From positions 1 to 7,550 of the forward strand of contig JACMJD010000466.1 of the NCBI GenBank assembly GCA_014380825.1: a stretch of DNA of 7,550 bases. Reading direction: 5' to 3'. The stretch's first letter is position 1. Each line of letters begins with the position of its first letter. The position numbers and the translations under genes were made by a program. The DNA is from Phycisphaerae bacterium (GTDB lineage Bacteria; Planctomycetota; Phycisphaerae; Tepidisphaerales; Tepidisphaeraceae). The notes under the pieces are model-generated. The model did no database searches. It was not told the origin of the DNA and was given only the letters and a program-made list of their open reading frames with translations. Positions 1 to 5,966 of this stretch are shown piece by piece.

Positions 1-1099
1 AATCGTCAGGGATCGGGATGCGCGGCACGTCCCTGTCCGCATTGCCCGTGCCCGGCTGCGTCGCGGGGTACTTCTTCTCAAAAACACGGTGCGGCCAGGG
101 CATGATCTCGTAGTGCCAGACTTCTGGTTGCAAAAGCGACGCGACCAGCGTGCTCTCCCAGTTTGTGCGGTAATCGTGCCAGGAGTGATTGGCGTTGTCT
201 TCGATCGGATCGTTCAGATACCACATGCGCCGGCCGCTCGCGCGGGCGAGATTCTGCATCGATCCATACTCGAGAAACGCCGTCTCGAAGGTGCGCTCTT
301 TCTTCACGCCTTCGTAAACGTTCGGAGTGCGCGCGGTGCCGGTCCAGACTTGAGCGATGTACCCATCGCAGCCGACATCGAGCAGTGACGACTGCGGGCT
401 GACGATTCCCCAGTTCGCGTAATTGATCATCGAGTGCGTCGGCACATAGCAGCGGACGTTCTTGTTGTTCTTCGCGTTCCATTCCTTCACGTAGTCGAAC
501 ACCTGCGACAGCGCGCGACGATAAAGAAAATACTTCAGCTTGCTCGTGCGATACTGCGCATCCGGCGATGAATCCGGCTCAAGCCACGGCTCGTTGTAAT
601 ACGCCTGCCACTCGCGCGTGAAGCCTTCTTCCCAGCCGGAACGCACCCAATACTCCGGCTCCTCCATGTGGATGCCCTCGGCGCCGGCATCGAGCGCGCG
701 CTGCACGCCTTTGCAGATAAACTTGCCGTACGAAACGGAAGGGCAGATGTAGTAGTTGTCCTTGCCGTGACCGATCAGGCCGCCGCCCTTTTCCTTCTGG
801 ACTTCGTCCATGTGGTTCTTGCCGTCGAAATCGCCGTAGTAATACTCGGCGTATTCGCCCCACGTGATGCCGCTCATCACGTGAACGATGTAGCCGCGAT
901 CTTTCCACGTCTTGAAGCGCGCGGGCAGCGTCTTGTCGATGTCATAAACCATCGCCACGTCGGCGTTGAGGTGTACGCGCGGGTTCCACTCGCCTTGCGT
1001 TTGAAACGAAAGACGTTCCTCCGTTTGCGGGCGATCAGCTTGAACGATCGAACTGGCCATTAAGAGCGTGAGGGCCATCACGGTTCGGCGTGAACTCAT
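1..1099 (-). CDS. Exported TIM-barrel glycosidase-like protein of unknown specificity (C-terminus cut off by window edge)
   Basis: The frame is open for 366 codons from the ATG at 1099 to the left edge with no stop, so the protein is longer than 366 residues. Residues 1-21 (MSSRRTVMALTLLMASSIVQA) form a Sec-type signal peptide: basic start, hydrophobic core, and an A-x-A-like end (VQA). The rest is rich in Trp, Tyr and acidic residues. It alternates putative strands and helices in the manner of a TIM-barrel hydrolase: YIVHVMSGITWGEYAEYYYGDF (about 70-91, two pieces), then GAEGIHMEEPEYW (139-151), CDGYIAQVW (244-252), FLEYGS (275-280), RMWYLNDP (291-298) and WHYEIMPWPH (328-337). Glu146/Glu147/Glu149 and Glu331 sit where retaining glycosidases often carry catalytic acids, but this placement is inferred, not demonstrated. 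I do not recognise a named family. The start is fixed by GGAG at 1108-1105, 5 nt upstream, and by a 4-nt ATGA overlap with the preceding gene. It is the last gene seen of a sulfatase/GtaA-like operon, which suggests glycan breakdown outside the cytoplasm. Confidence 0.8.
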   Translation of the reverse strand, partial: MSSRRTVMALTLLMASSIVQADRPQTEERLSFQTQGEWNPRVHLNADVAMVYDIDKTLPARFKTWKDRGYIVHVMSGITWGEYAEYYYGDFDGKNHMDEVQKEKGGGLIGHGKDNYYICPSVSYGKFICKGVQRALDAGAEGIHMEEPEYWVRSGWEEGFTREWQAYYNEPWLEPDSSPDAQYRTSKLKYFLYRRALSQVFDYVKEWNAKNNKNVRCYVPTHSMINYANWGIVSPQSSLLDVGCDGYIAQVWTGTARTPNVYEGVKKERTFETAFLEYGSMQNLARASGRRMWYLNDPIEDNANHSWHDYRTNWESTLVASLLQPEVWHYEIMPWPHRVFEKKYPATQPGTGNADRDVPRIPIPDD

Positions 1100-1108
1100 T
1101 TCTTCTCC
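1096..1108 (-). promoter_or_regulatory. ATGA overlap with Shine-Dalgarno: coupled start of the TIM-barrel-like gene
   Basis: The stop codon TGA (1098-1096) of the upstream gene overlaps the start codon ATG (1099-1097) of the next as ATGA. GGAG at 1108-1105 lies 5 nt before the ATG, inside the last codons (Glu-Lys-Lys) of the upstream gene. This arrangement normally gives termination-reinitiation coupling, so the two products are probably made in linked amounts. Confidence 0.75.
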
Positions 1109-3666
1109 AGTTCGACGAGTCCGGCGTCGATGTACTGGCCGCCGGATGTCTGGTGGCAGTGGATGGCGATGAGGTTCTTGCCCGGACGTAGCGCCGCGCG
1201 GGCGGCGGGAAGGATTGGCACGGTGGTGTATTCCGCGACGAACCCACGCTTCTTCGCTGCAAGCACGCCGTTGATGTAAATGTCCGCCGCCTCGTCATGG
1301 TGCAGGAACAAGCGGACATTGTCGCTGACTTGTCCGTCCGGCAGCGTGAATTCGCGACGGAGATAAATGTCGGGCGTGTTCCACTCGGTATTGACGTGGG
1401 CGCCAGGGGTTCCTTTCGTGCCGAAGCCGGATTTTCCGGTCTGCCAGGACTTGTCATTGAACTCCGGCGACATCCATTTGCCTGATTGCTGCTTGTTCGT
1501 GTAACGCCACTCGGTCGGCTCTGTGTTGGCGGCGGCGACGATCGTTTTGATCGACGGCGTTGAAAAATCCGTGACCGCCCAGCCGGTGAGCTTCGTCTTG
1601 TCTCGCGAGGCGTATTTTTTCCACAGCGCGGGATCGCGCAGAAACGGGATGAACAATCCGCCGACGACCGAGCGCGCCTGGAATCCCGATTTCTTTCCCG
1701 TGTCGGTTTCGTACCAATCGCTGAGCGGCACGCGATCGGGTGTCGCGTTCGCCCACGCGGCGCACGCGTCCACGATCGCCTGGAAATCCTCCGGATTCTC
1801 CGCCATCGTCGCCGTCCACAGCTCCCAGTCGAGTTTCGTGTACGACTTTCTGCTGTCCAGCGGCAGGCCGTACCTGTTCAGTTTGGTGCGATAGAACGCC
1901 AGCTCCTTCGCGGCCACCTCGGTGGGGAAGACGTTGAACCCGAGCAGCTTGTCCCACACCAGATTGTATTTCTGGCTCCACGTGCCGTTGCCGGCGTCGC
2001 CGAAGACGAGCTTGTAGTGATCGCCTTCTTCGCCGAGCTTCATCCACTTCTGTGCGTAGTCGCGCGCGGTCTGCATCGCGGCGGCGGCTTCGTCTTTCTT
2101 GCCGAGCATGTCGGCGAGCATGCCGTACGACGCGATGCCCATGATCGCCTTGGCCGACAAGTTCGCGTTGCGTGCGATGTGGCCAGCGAAGTCGTCGGTG
2201 GTGAGCTGGTTTTCCGGATCAAGCCCTTTCTCCTTCAGATAACTCGCCCACTTGGTGAACGTCGGCCAATACTTCCGCGAAAACTCCGCGTTGCCTTCCG
2301 CCTTGGCCAGAGCCGCGGCGAGGACGAGCATGTTGCCGCATTCTTCGACCGGCATCGGCGCGTCGTTCGTCCCGCCGTAGACCTGGCCGGTCGCTTGCGG
2401 ATAGGTGCCCAGATCGTGCGGCGCGGAATCCCACTTCCATCGCGGCGAAGCGGAATAATCCATCAGCGGCACCATCGACGCTTTCAACATCGTCGGTGAA
2501 AACGCGAGCATCTGGGGGGCGGCGGGGTACAGCACGTCGACCGTCGCGATGCAGCCGTTGGAAAAATTCTCCTTCGAGAACATCAGCGGCTGGCCGTTCG
2601 CATCCGCGCAGAGCTTTTGTGCCGCCAGCGCTTGCCGCCACGCGAGCACGCCGAGCTGCACGTACGAATCGCCGCCAAGTTTGTGGAGATCGGCGACGAG
2701 TTCAGCATCGAACGCATCGCAGCGTTTCGTGATGCTCGCGAATTCCTTCTCGGCGGTTTGCAGAAGATCATCGATCTTCGCGCCGTCCTTCTTCCAATAT
2801 CCGACCAGGTCGTCGTTGAAATATCGAATCGACTTTACGTCGTCATATGCGAGTAGCGCGTGCGCGGAAGCTGTCGCAGCAGCGGAAACTTTTCCCAGCG
2901 GAAACGCCATGGCCAGCACCGGCGCGTTTCTCGCTTCGGACGATTCCGGCAACTTCGCGGTTGGAAGCTTTCCATTGTTGGCGAAAGATGCGCGAGCCAA
3001 TCGCGCCGGCGCGATGCCGGCCTCTTTCGTGTCGGCGGCGAGATAGAAGTAGCCCCAGTCGATGCGCTGGTCGTCGCCGCGCGTTTCAAGGATCGGTTGC
3101 TCGGTCGAGCCGACGCGAAGCGTCGTAAGCGAGCCGGCGCTGCCGCGTTCCGTCGCGACGGTTTGCTCCACCGAATTCACCGCCAGCGCGGCGCTGGCGT
3201 CGAGATAGACCGACACATCGTGCGACGCGCCGTCTGTCGCCTTCGCGTCCCAGTTGATGTACGTGAGTGGTCGCGAGCAGACCATCAGGTCATCCGGCAG
3301 CAGCGGGGTGGTGAACGTGACCGTGAAGCGCACGCCCGCCGCCTCGAATTCGTAGATCGTGCGCGTCGGAAGAACAGTCAGGCCGGTTTGCTTGGCGGCG
3401 GGAATATCTTTCGGCTCGTCGCCCATCACGCGAAACGTCTGGTTGTCGACGCGCACGAGCGACGTCAGCTGCTGCGGCCTGCCCGTCCAATGCCGCGTCG
3501 GGACGGCCGTCAGTTCGTTGTCGGCGGACCAGATGCTGAAGTACGGATCACACGTCACCAGCGGCACGGCCGGCGGGCGCATGCGGCTTTGTGCGGGGAG
3601 TTCTCCGAGCGCTGTGAGACAATTAATCATGATGACAGATAAGCCGGTTGCGATCTTCAACGTCAT
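1096..3666 (-). CDS. GtaA/DUF4965-family exported protein with C-terminal beta-sandwich domain
   Basis: The product has 856 residues. The N-terminus (MTLKIATGLSVIMINCLTA, then LPAQS) reads as a signal peptide ending near residue 27. Residues about 28-320 match the beta-rich N-terminal domain of the glutaminase A group (RPPAVPLVTCDPYFSIWSA, then RHWTGRPQQLTSLVRVD). Residues about 325-690 match the helical six-hairpin domain (DUF4965/DUF1793), with recognisable blocks HDLGTYPQA (417-425), PVEECGNMLVL (439-449), DDFAGHIARNANLSAKAI (491-508) and YGLPLDSRKSYTKLDWELW (599-617). Residues about 713-856 form an extra galactose-binding-like beta-sandwich (LRREFTLP, LFLHHDEAADIYINGVL), resembling the accessory domain at the start of GH2-type enzymes. 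The family is named after a fungal glutaminase, but bacterial members lie mostly in carbohydrate clusters and their helical domain has a glycosidase-like fold. With a sulfatase directly upstream, a glycosidase-type role is at least as likely as glutaminase. It overlaps both neighbours by 4 nt. Confidence 0.88.
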   Translation of the reverse strand: MTLKIATGLSVIMINCLTALGELPAQSRMRPPAVPLVTCDPYFSIWSADNELTAVPTRHWTGRPQQLTSLVRVDNQTFRVMGDEPKDIPAAKQTGLTVLPTRTIYEFEAAGVRFTVTFTTPLLPDDLMVCSRPLTYINWDAKATDGASHDVSVYLDASAALAVNSVEQTVATERGSAGSLTTLRVGSTEQPILETRGDDQRIDWGYFYLAADTKEAGIAPARLARASFANNGKLPTAKLPESSEARNAPVLAMAFPLGKVSAAATASAHALLAYDDVKSIRYFNDDLVGYWKKDGAKIDDLLQTAEKEFASITKRCDAFDAELVADLHKLGGDSYVQLGVLAWRQALAAQKLCADANGQPLMFSKENFSNGCIATVDVLYPAAPQMLAFSPTMLKASMVPLMDYSASPRWKWDSAPHDLGTYPQATGQVYGGTNDAPMPVEECGNMLVLAAALAKAEGNAEFSRKYWPTFTKWASYLKEKGLDPENQLTTDDFAGHIARNANLSAKAIMGIASYGMLADMLGKKDEAAAAMQTARDYAQKWMKLGEEGDHYKLVFGDAGNGTWSQKYNLVWDKLLGFNVFPTEVAAKELAFYRTKLNRYGLPLDSRKSYTKLDWELWTATMAENPEDFQAIVDACAAWANATPDRVPLSDWYETDTGKKSGFQARSVVGGLFIPFLRDPALWKKYASRDKTKLTGWAVTDFSTPSIKTIVAAANTEPTEWRYTNKQQSGKWMSPEFNDKSWQTGKSGFGTKGTPGAHVNTEWNTPDIYLRREFTLPDGQVSDNVRLFLHHDEAADIYINGVLAAKKRGFVAEYTTVPILPAARAALRPGKNLIAIHCHQTSGGQYIDAGLVELEKK

Positions 3667-3676
3667 TTCGTTCCTC
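3663..3676 (-). promoter_or_regulatory. ATGA overlap with Shine-Dalgarno: coupled start of the GtaA-like gene
   Basis: The sulfatase stop TGA (3665-3663) overlaps the start ATG (3666-3664) of the GtaA-like gene as ATGA. GAGGA at 3676-3672 sits 5 nt upstream, within the sulfatase's final codons (Glu-Arg-Gly-Thr-Lys). This supports the 3666 start over the internal Met13 or Met29, and points to translational coupling. Confidence 0.75.
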
Positions 3677-5384
3677 GCTCATGGTTTGGTAACACCTGGT
3701 TTTCTTCGGCCCACCGATTCCACATCGCCTGCATCTTCGCGGCGCGATCGGCGTTGTGGGCGATCACGTCGTGCAATTCAGATTCATCATCGTTCAAGTT
3801 ATATAGGTGCCAATCGTTCTCGCCGCGATCGCGCATGAGCTTCCATCCTTCGGGCGTAGTGACGGATCGCCCGCCTTCATGCTCGCCGAACAGCGGCGGA
3901 TAATTCTCGATGCTGCTCTGACCTTGAATCAATGGCAAGAGCGACACGCCCTGGAGCGGATGCGGCGTCTGACCTGCAAATGTTTGCGGCATTTTCGCGC
4001 TTGCGATGTCGAGAGCGGTCGCCATGAGATCGATCACGTGGCCGCGCGCACGCACGAATCCGCCTCGCTCCACTTTCAATCCTGCCGGCCAATGCACGAT
4101 CATCGGCGTCCGCGCGCCGCCGTTGTATTGGCTGGCCTTGAACTTTCGATACGGCGTGTTCGCGACGTTCGCCCAGTGCTGGCCGATGTAAAAAAACGTG
4201 TGCTCGTCGCCCGCCAGCTTCGTGAGATCTTTGTAGCTGTAGTTGATCGGCTTGCCGTCGCGCGCGAGGCTCGGGCGATCATAGCCGGCGTCTTCGTATC
4301 GTTCTGGACTGGCGCCGTTATCCGACAGCACGAAGATCAGCGTATTGTCCCACTTGCCTGCCTCTTTCAAAGCCTGGAATACTTTGCCAAGCCCTTGATC
4401 CATCCTATCGATCATCGCCGCGTGCGCCTGGAACAGTGCGGCTTCGAATCGCTTTTCTTCCGGAGATAGTTTGTCCCTCGCAGCCACGTCGATCGTCGGC
4501 GACAGCTCCGTGTTTTTCGGATCGACGATCTTCATGTCGCTCATGCGCTGATAGCGCGCTGCGTGAGTCGCCTGATATCCCTCGGTGTATTGATTGCGAT
4601 ACTTCTGGATCGTCCCCGCCGGCGCCATGAGCGGCCAGTGCGGGGCGTTGTGCGCGATGTACATGAAGAACGGCTGATCGCTCCCGCGCGATTGCTGAAC
4701 GAACTGAGCGGCGTGCTTATTGATCGCATCGGTGATGTAAAAGTTATCCGGCAAATCCGTCACCGGCCGTTCGCCATCGACGAGCGAAAACGGATTGTAG
4801 AAATTCACCACGCCCCAGAGCGCGCCCCAGTAGACGTCGAAGCCACGGCGCGTCGGATATTGTTCGATGGGCGAGAAGAATTCCGGGAAGCGCTGGCGGT
4901 TCAGATCTTTCATGTGGTCCGGCCGCTGCAGCGTGTTTGAGACATGCCACTTCCCGAAACACGCGGTGCGAAATCCGGCGGTCTTCAGCACTTCCGCGAT
5001 CGTCGGCGCGGTTGGCTTGAGCGCACCGGCATACGCGGGCAACGATGCCTTTTCGTTCATGTGGCCGACGCCGGCTTGCTGTGGGTAGAGACCGGTGAGA
5101 AGCGCGGCGCGCGTCGGACAACAGCGTGACTCGCTAAAAAAATTGGTGAACCGCGCCCCGTCGGCGGCGAGCGCGTCGAGGTTGGGCGTGCGCGCCTCTC
5201 CACCGAAACAGCCGAGGTCGGAATAGCCCAGGTCGTCGGCGAGAATGATAATCACGTTCGGACGATTCGCCTGCGGTAGCGGCGATGCGATCTGCGCTTG
5301 CGTCGTTCTCGCGCACGCGAGAAACGCGAGGCTGAGTCGAAGCATCGCCCGTACAAAGTCCCGTACAAAGCGTCGTCGCACCAT
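3663..5384 (-). CDS. Exported type I (formylglycine) sulfatase, arylsulfatase A-like
   Basis: The product has 573 residues, a normal length for S1 sulfatases. It hydrolyses sulfate esters; the natural target is probably a sulfated glycan. The sequence shows the metal-binding NVIIILADDLGYSDLGCFGG (Asp50, Asp51), the C-x-P-x-R motif CCPTRAALLTG with Cys88 as the residue converted to formylglycine, Lys145 in FGKWH, His249 in AHNAPHWP, and the Asp355-Asn356 metal ligands in FVLSDNGASP. All core catalytic positions seem intact. PTRAALLTGLYPQQAGVGHM is typical of S1 subfamily 4-like members, a tentative placement. A FGE or anSME maturase must be encoded elsewhere. Residues about 14-30 (MLRLSLAFLACARTTQA) form the signal peptide; FLAC is not a convincing lipobox. 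The 5384 start is chosen because GAGGG at 5395-5391 lies 6 nt upstream; the alternative Met14 (5345) has a poorer site. It is the first gene of the operon and overlaps the next by 4 nt. Confidence 0.95.
   Translation of the reverse strand: MVRRRFVRDFVRAMLRLSLAFLACARTTQAQIASPLPQANRPNVIIILADDLGYSDLGCFGGEARTPNLDALAADGARFTNFFSESRCCPTRAALLTGLYPQQAGVGHMNEKASLPAYAGALKPTAPTIAEVLKTAGFRTACFGKWHVSNTLQRPDHMKDLNRQRFPEFFSPIEQYPTRRGFDVYWGALWGVVNFYNPFSLVDGERPVTDLPDNFYITDAINKHAAQFVQQSRGSDQPFFMYIAHNAPHWPLMAPAGTIQKYRNQYTEGYQATHAARYQRMSDMKIVDPKNTELSPTIDVAARDKLSPEEKRFEAALFQAHAAMIDRMDQGLGKVFQALKEAGKWDNTLIFVLSDNGASPERYEDAGYDRPSLARDGKPINYSYKDLTKLAGDEHTFFYIGQHWANVANTPYRKFKASQYNGGARTPMIVHWPAGLKVERGGFVRARGHVIDLMATALDIASAKMPQTFAGQTPHPLQGVSLLPLIQGQSSIENYPPLFGEHEGGRSVTTPEGWKLMRDRGENDWHLYNLNDDESELHDVIAHNADRAAKMQAMWNRWAEENQVLPNHERGTK
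5348..5370. repeat. 12-nt in-frame tandem duplication in the sulfatase signal region
   Basis: The 11-mer cccgtacaaag occurs at 5348-5358 and again at 5360-5370, a period of 12 nt. In the sulfatase frame it yields the repeated FVRD/FVRA before Met14. It lengthens the basic N-terminal stretch of the signal peptide by four residues without breaking the frame. Confidence 0.7.
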
Positions 5385-5390
5385 CGTTTA

Positions 5391-5395
5391 CCCTC
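5391..5395 (-). promoter_or_regulatory. Shine-Dalgarno of the sulfatase gene
   Basis: Read on the minus strand, GAGGG is followed by 6 nt (TAAACG) and then the ATG at 5384. This decides between the 5384 start and the internal Met14 start, which would otherwise give a tidier signal peptide. Confidence 0.6.
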
Positions 5396-5420
5396 GTCGC
5401 AGACAACCTCAGAGCGACCG

Positions 5421-5449
5421 AAAGTACATTCAACGAGCAAATGTCTCAA
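5421..5449 (-). promoter_or_regulatory. Weak candidate promoter for the sulfatase operon
   Basis: On the minus strand TTGAGA (5449-5444) is followed, after exactly 17 nt, by TACTTT (5426-5421), about 37 nt upstream of the sulfatase start. The -35-like box fits the sigma70 consensus well (5 of 6) but the -10-like box is poor (3 of 6). Such matches arise by chance, and sigma preferences in this group are not well known. Confidence 0.25.
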
Positions 5450-5590
5450 CTACTATTAGCGATTGTGACGCGTGTAATGGCGGCAATCCGGTACAGGCCG
5501 ACTGCGGCGTCGAACCGGCGGAAAGCGTTTTCGTCACTAATCCTTCAAAAAAACGGCTAATTCAAGCGCAGACACCCACCGTATGAAACT

Positions 5591-5640
5591 CTGATCATTG
5601 TCTAGTCAATTGTCTAGTCATTAATGCACGAAATGATCAG
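5591..5640. promoter_or_regulatory. 9-bp inverted repeat enclosing the tandem repeat: likely regulator-binding region
   Basis: The arms ctgatcatt (5591-5599) and aatgatcag (5632-5640) are exact reverse complements separated by 32 nt. The left arm overlaps the start of the 12-bp tandem repeat by three bases. The structure ends 8 nt upstream of a right-facing -35-like box, where a repressor or activator would be expected. A run of five T follows the right arm, but the low GC and large loop make a terminator unlikely. Confidence 0.5.
5597..5620. repeat. Perfect 12-bp tandem direct repeat (possible operator)
   Basis: The unit attgtctagtca occurs twice with no gap, at 5597-5608 and 5609-5620. Each copy contains TGTCTAG, which resembles half of the TGTCTAGACA-type sites bound by some GntR/HutC regulators. 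That comparison is from general knowledge; no regulator gene is in the window. Confidence 0.7.
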
Positions 5641-5648
5641 TTTTTATA

Positions 5649-5677
5649 TTGACCCCTAGATGAGGCAAAGGTAAAGT
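5649..5677 (+). promoter_or_regulatory. Candidate sigma70-like promoter facing the beta-strand repeat gene
   Basis: TTGACC (5649-5654; 5 of 6 to the -35 consensus) is separated by exactly 17 nt from TAAAGT (5672-5677; 4 of 6 to the -10 consensus). It lies just downstream of the inverted and tandem repeats. Transcription would begin near 5684 and give an untranslated leader of about 280 nt before the ATG at 5967. Confidence 0.45.
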
Positions 5678-5682
5678 CCCGG

Positions 5683-5701
5683 TAATCCTTGAGGGGGATT
5701 A
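5683..5701 (+). other. Small hairpin at the expected transcript start
   Basis: TAATCC (5683-5688) and GGATTA (5696-5701) are exact reverse complements around a 7-nt loop (ttgaggg). It starts where transcripts from the candidate promoter would begin, so it could be a 5'-end stabilising hairpin or a short operator. The right arm is also part of an imperfect direct repeat, ggattagcgg / ggatttagcgg. Confidence 0.35.
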
Positions 5702-5954
5702 GCGGATTTAGCGGACGTCGAGCACGACTAGTTCGAAGAATTTCGACCCTGCCTGAGCGAGTCGAACGCGCGTGCTCGAAGCTGTCGGAGGAGTCATGAG
5801 CGCTTCTGCACCGCAGTTCACAGCGCGTCGCGTGTTCAGACGCGTCAACGCCTTCACACTTGATTCGATCAGAGCGATTTCGAAATTGAAAACGATGTGA
5901 CGCCGCGTTGGTTCAACGCAGGCCAAAAGTCATTGCGCGAACGAGGAAAAAAAC

Positions 5955-5959
5955 GGAGG
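5955..5959 (+). promoter_or_regulatory. Strong Shine-Dalgarno of the beta-strand repeat gene
   Basis: GGAGG lies 7 nt before the ATG at 5967 (spacer atgtgag). It is close to the ideal anti-16S match and supports the 5967 start. The ATG inside the spacer (5960) is followed directly by TGA in its own frame and is not a start. Confidence 0.7.
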
Positions 5960-5966
5960 ATGTGAG

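Larger units (their letters stand above)
5385..5966. other. Divergent intergenic region between the sulfatase operon and the repeat-protein gene
   Basis: About 580 nt lie between the two divergent start codons. No convincing protein or RNA gene is seen. The section from about 5520 to 5700 is more AT-rich than the flanking genes and carries the ordered elements listed separately: a 12-bp tandem repeat inside a 9-bp inverted repeat, a sigma70-like promoter facing right, and a small hairpin. The stretch 5702-5940 is GC-rich again and holds only a 34-codon ORF (5796-5900) of doubtful reality, preceded by GGAGG at 5787-5791. The region probably controls both directions. Confidence 0.7.

Noticed and set aside
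2860..3642. Plus-strand open frame of 260 codons
   Set aside because: It is antisense to the well-supported GtaA-like gene and is Arg-rich low-complexity sequence of the kind produced by GC-rich shadow frames.
5488..5518. Possible structured RNA or tRNA piece (CCGGT/ACCGG with inner GCCG/CGGC stems)
   Set aside because: The stems are only 4-5 bp, there is no T-loop consensus or acceptor stem, and such pairings are common in GC-rich DNA.
5591..5645. Rho-independent terminator from the 9-bp inverted repeat followed by TTTTT
   Set aside because: The stem is AT-rich, the loop is 32 nt, and no gene on the plus strand ends just upstream. A regulatory site fits better.
5708..5926. Minus-strand ORF of 72 codons in the divergent intergenic region
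   Set aside because: It starts with TTG, has no Shine-Dalgarno, shows no recognisable motif, and lies in the leader of the plus-strand gene.
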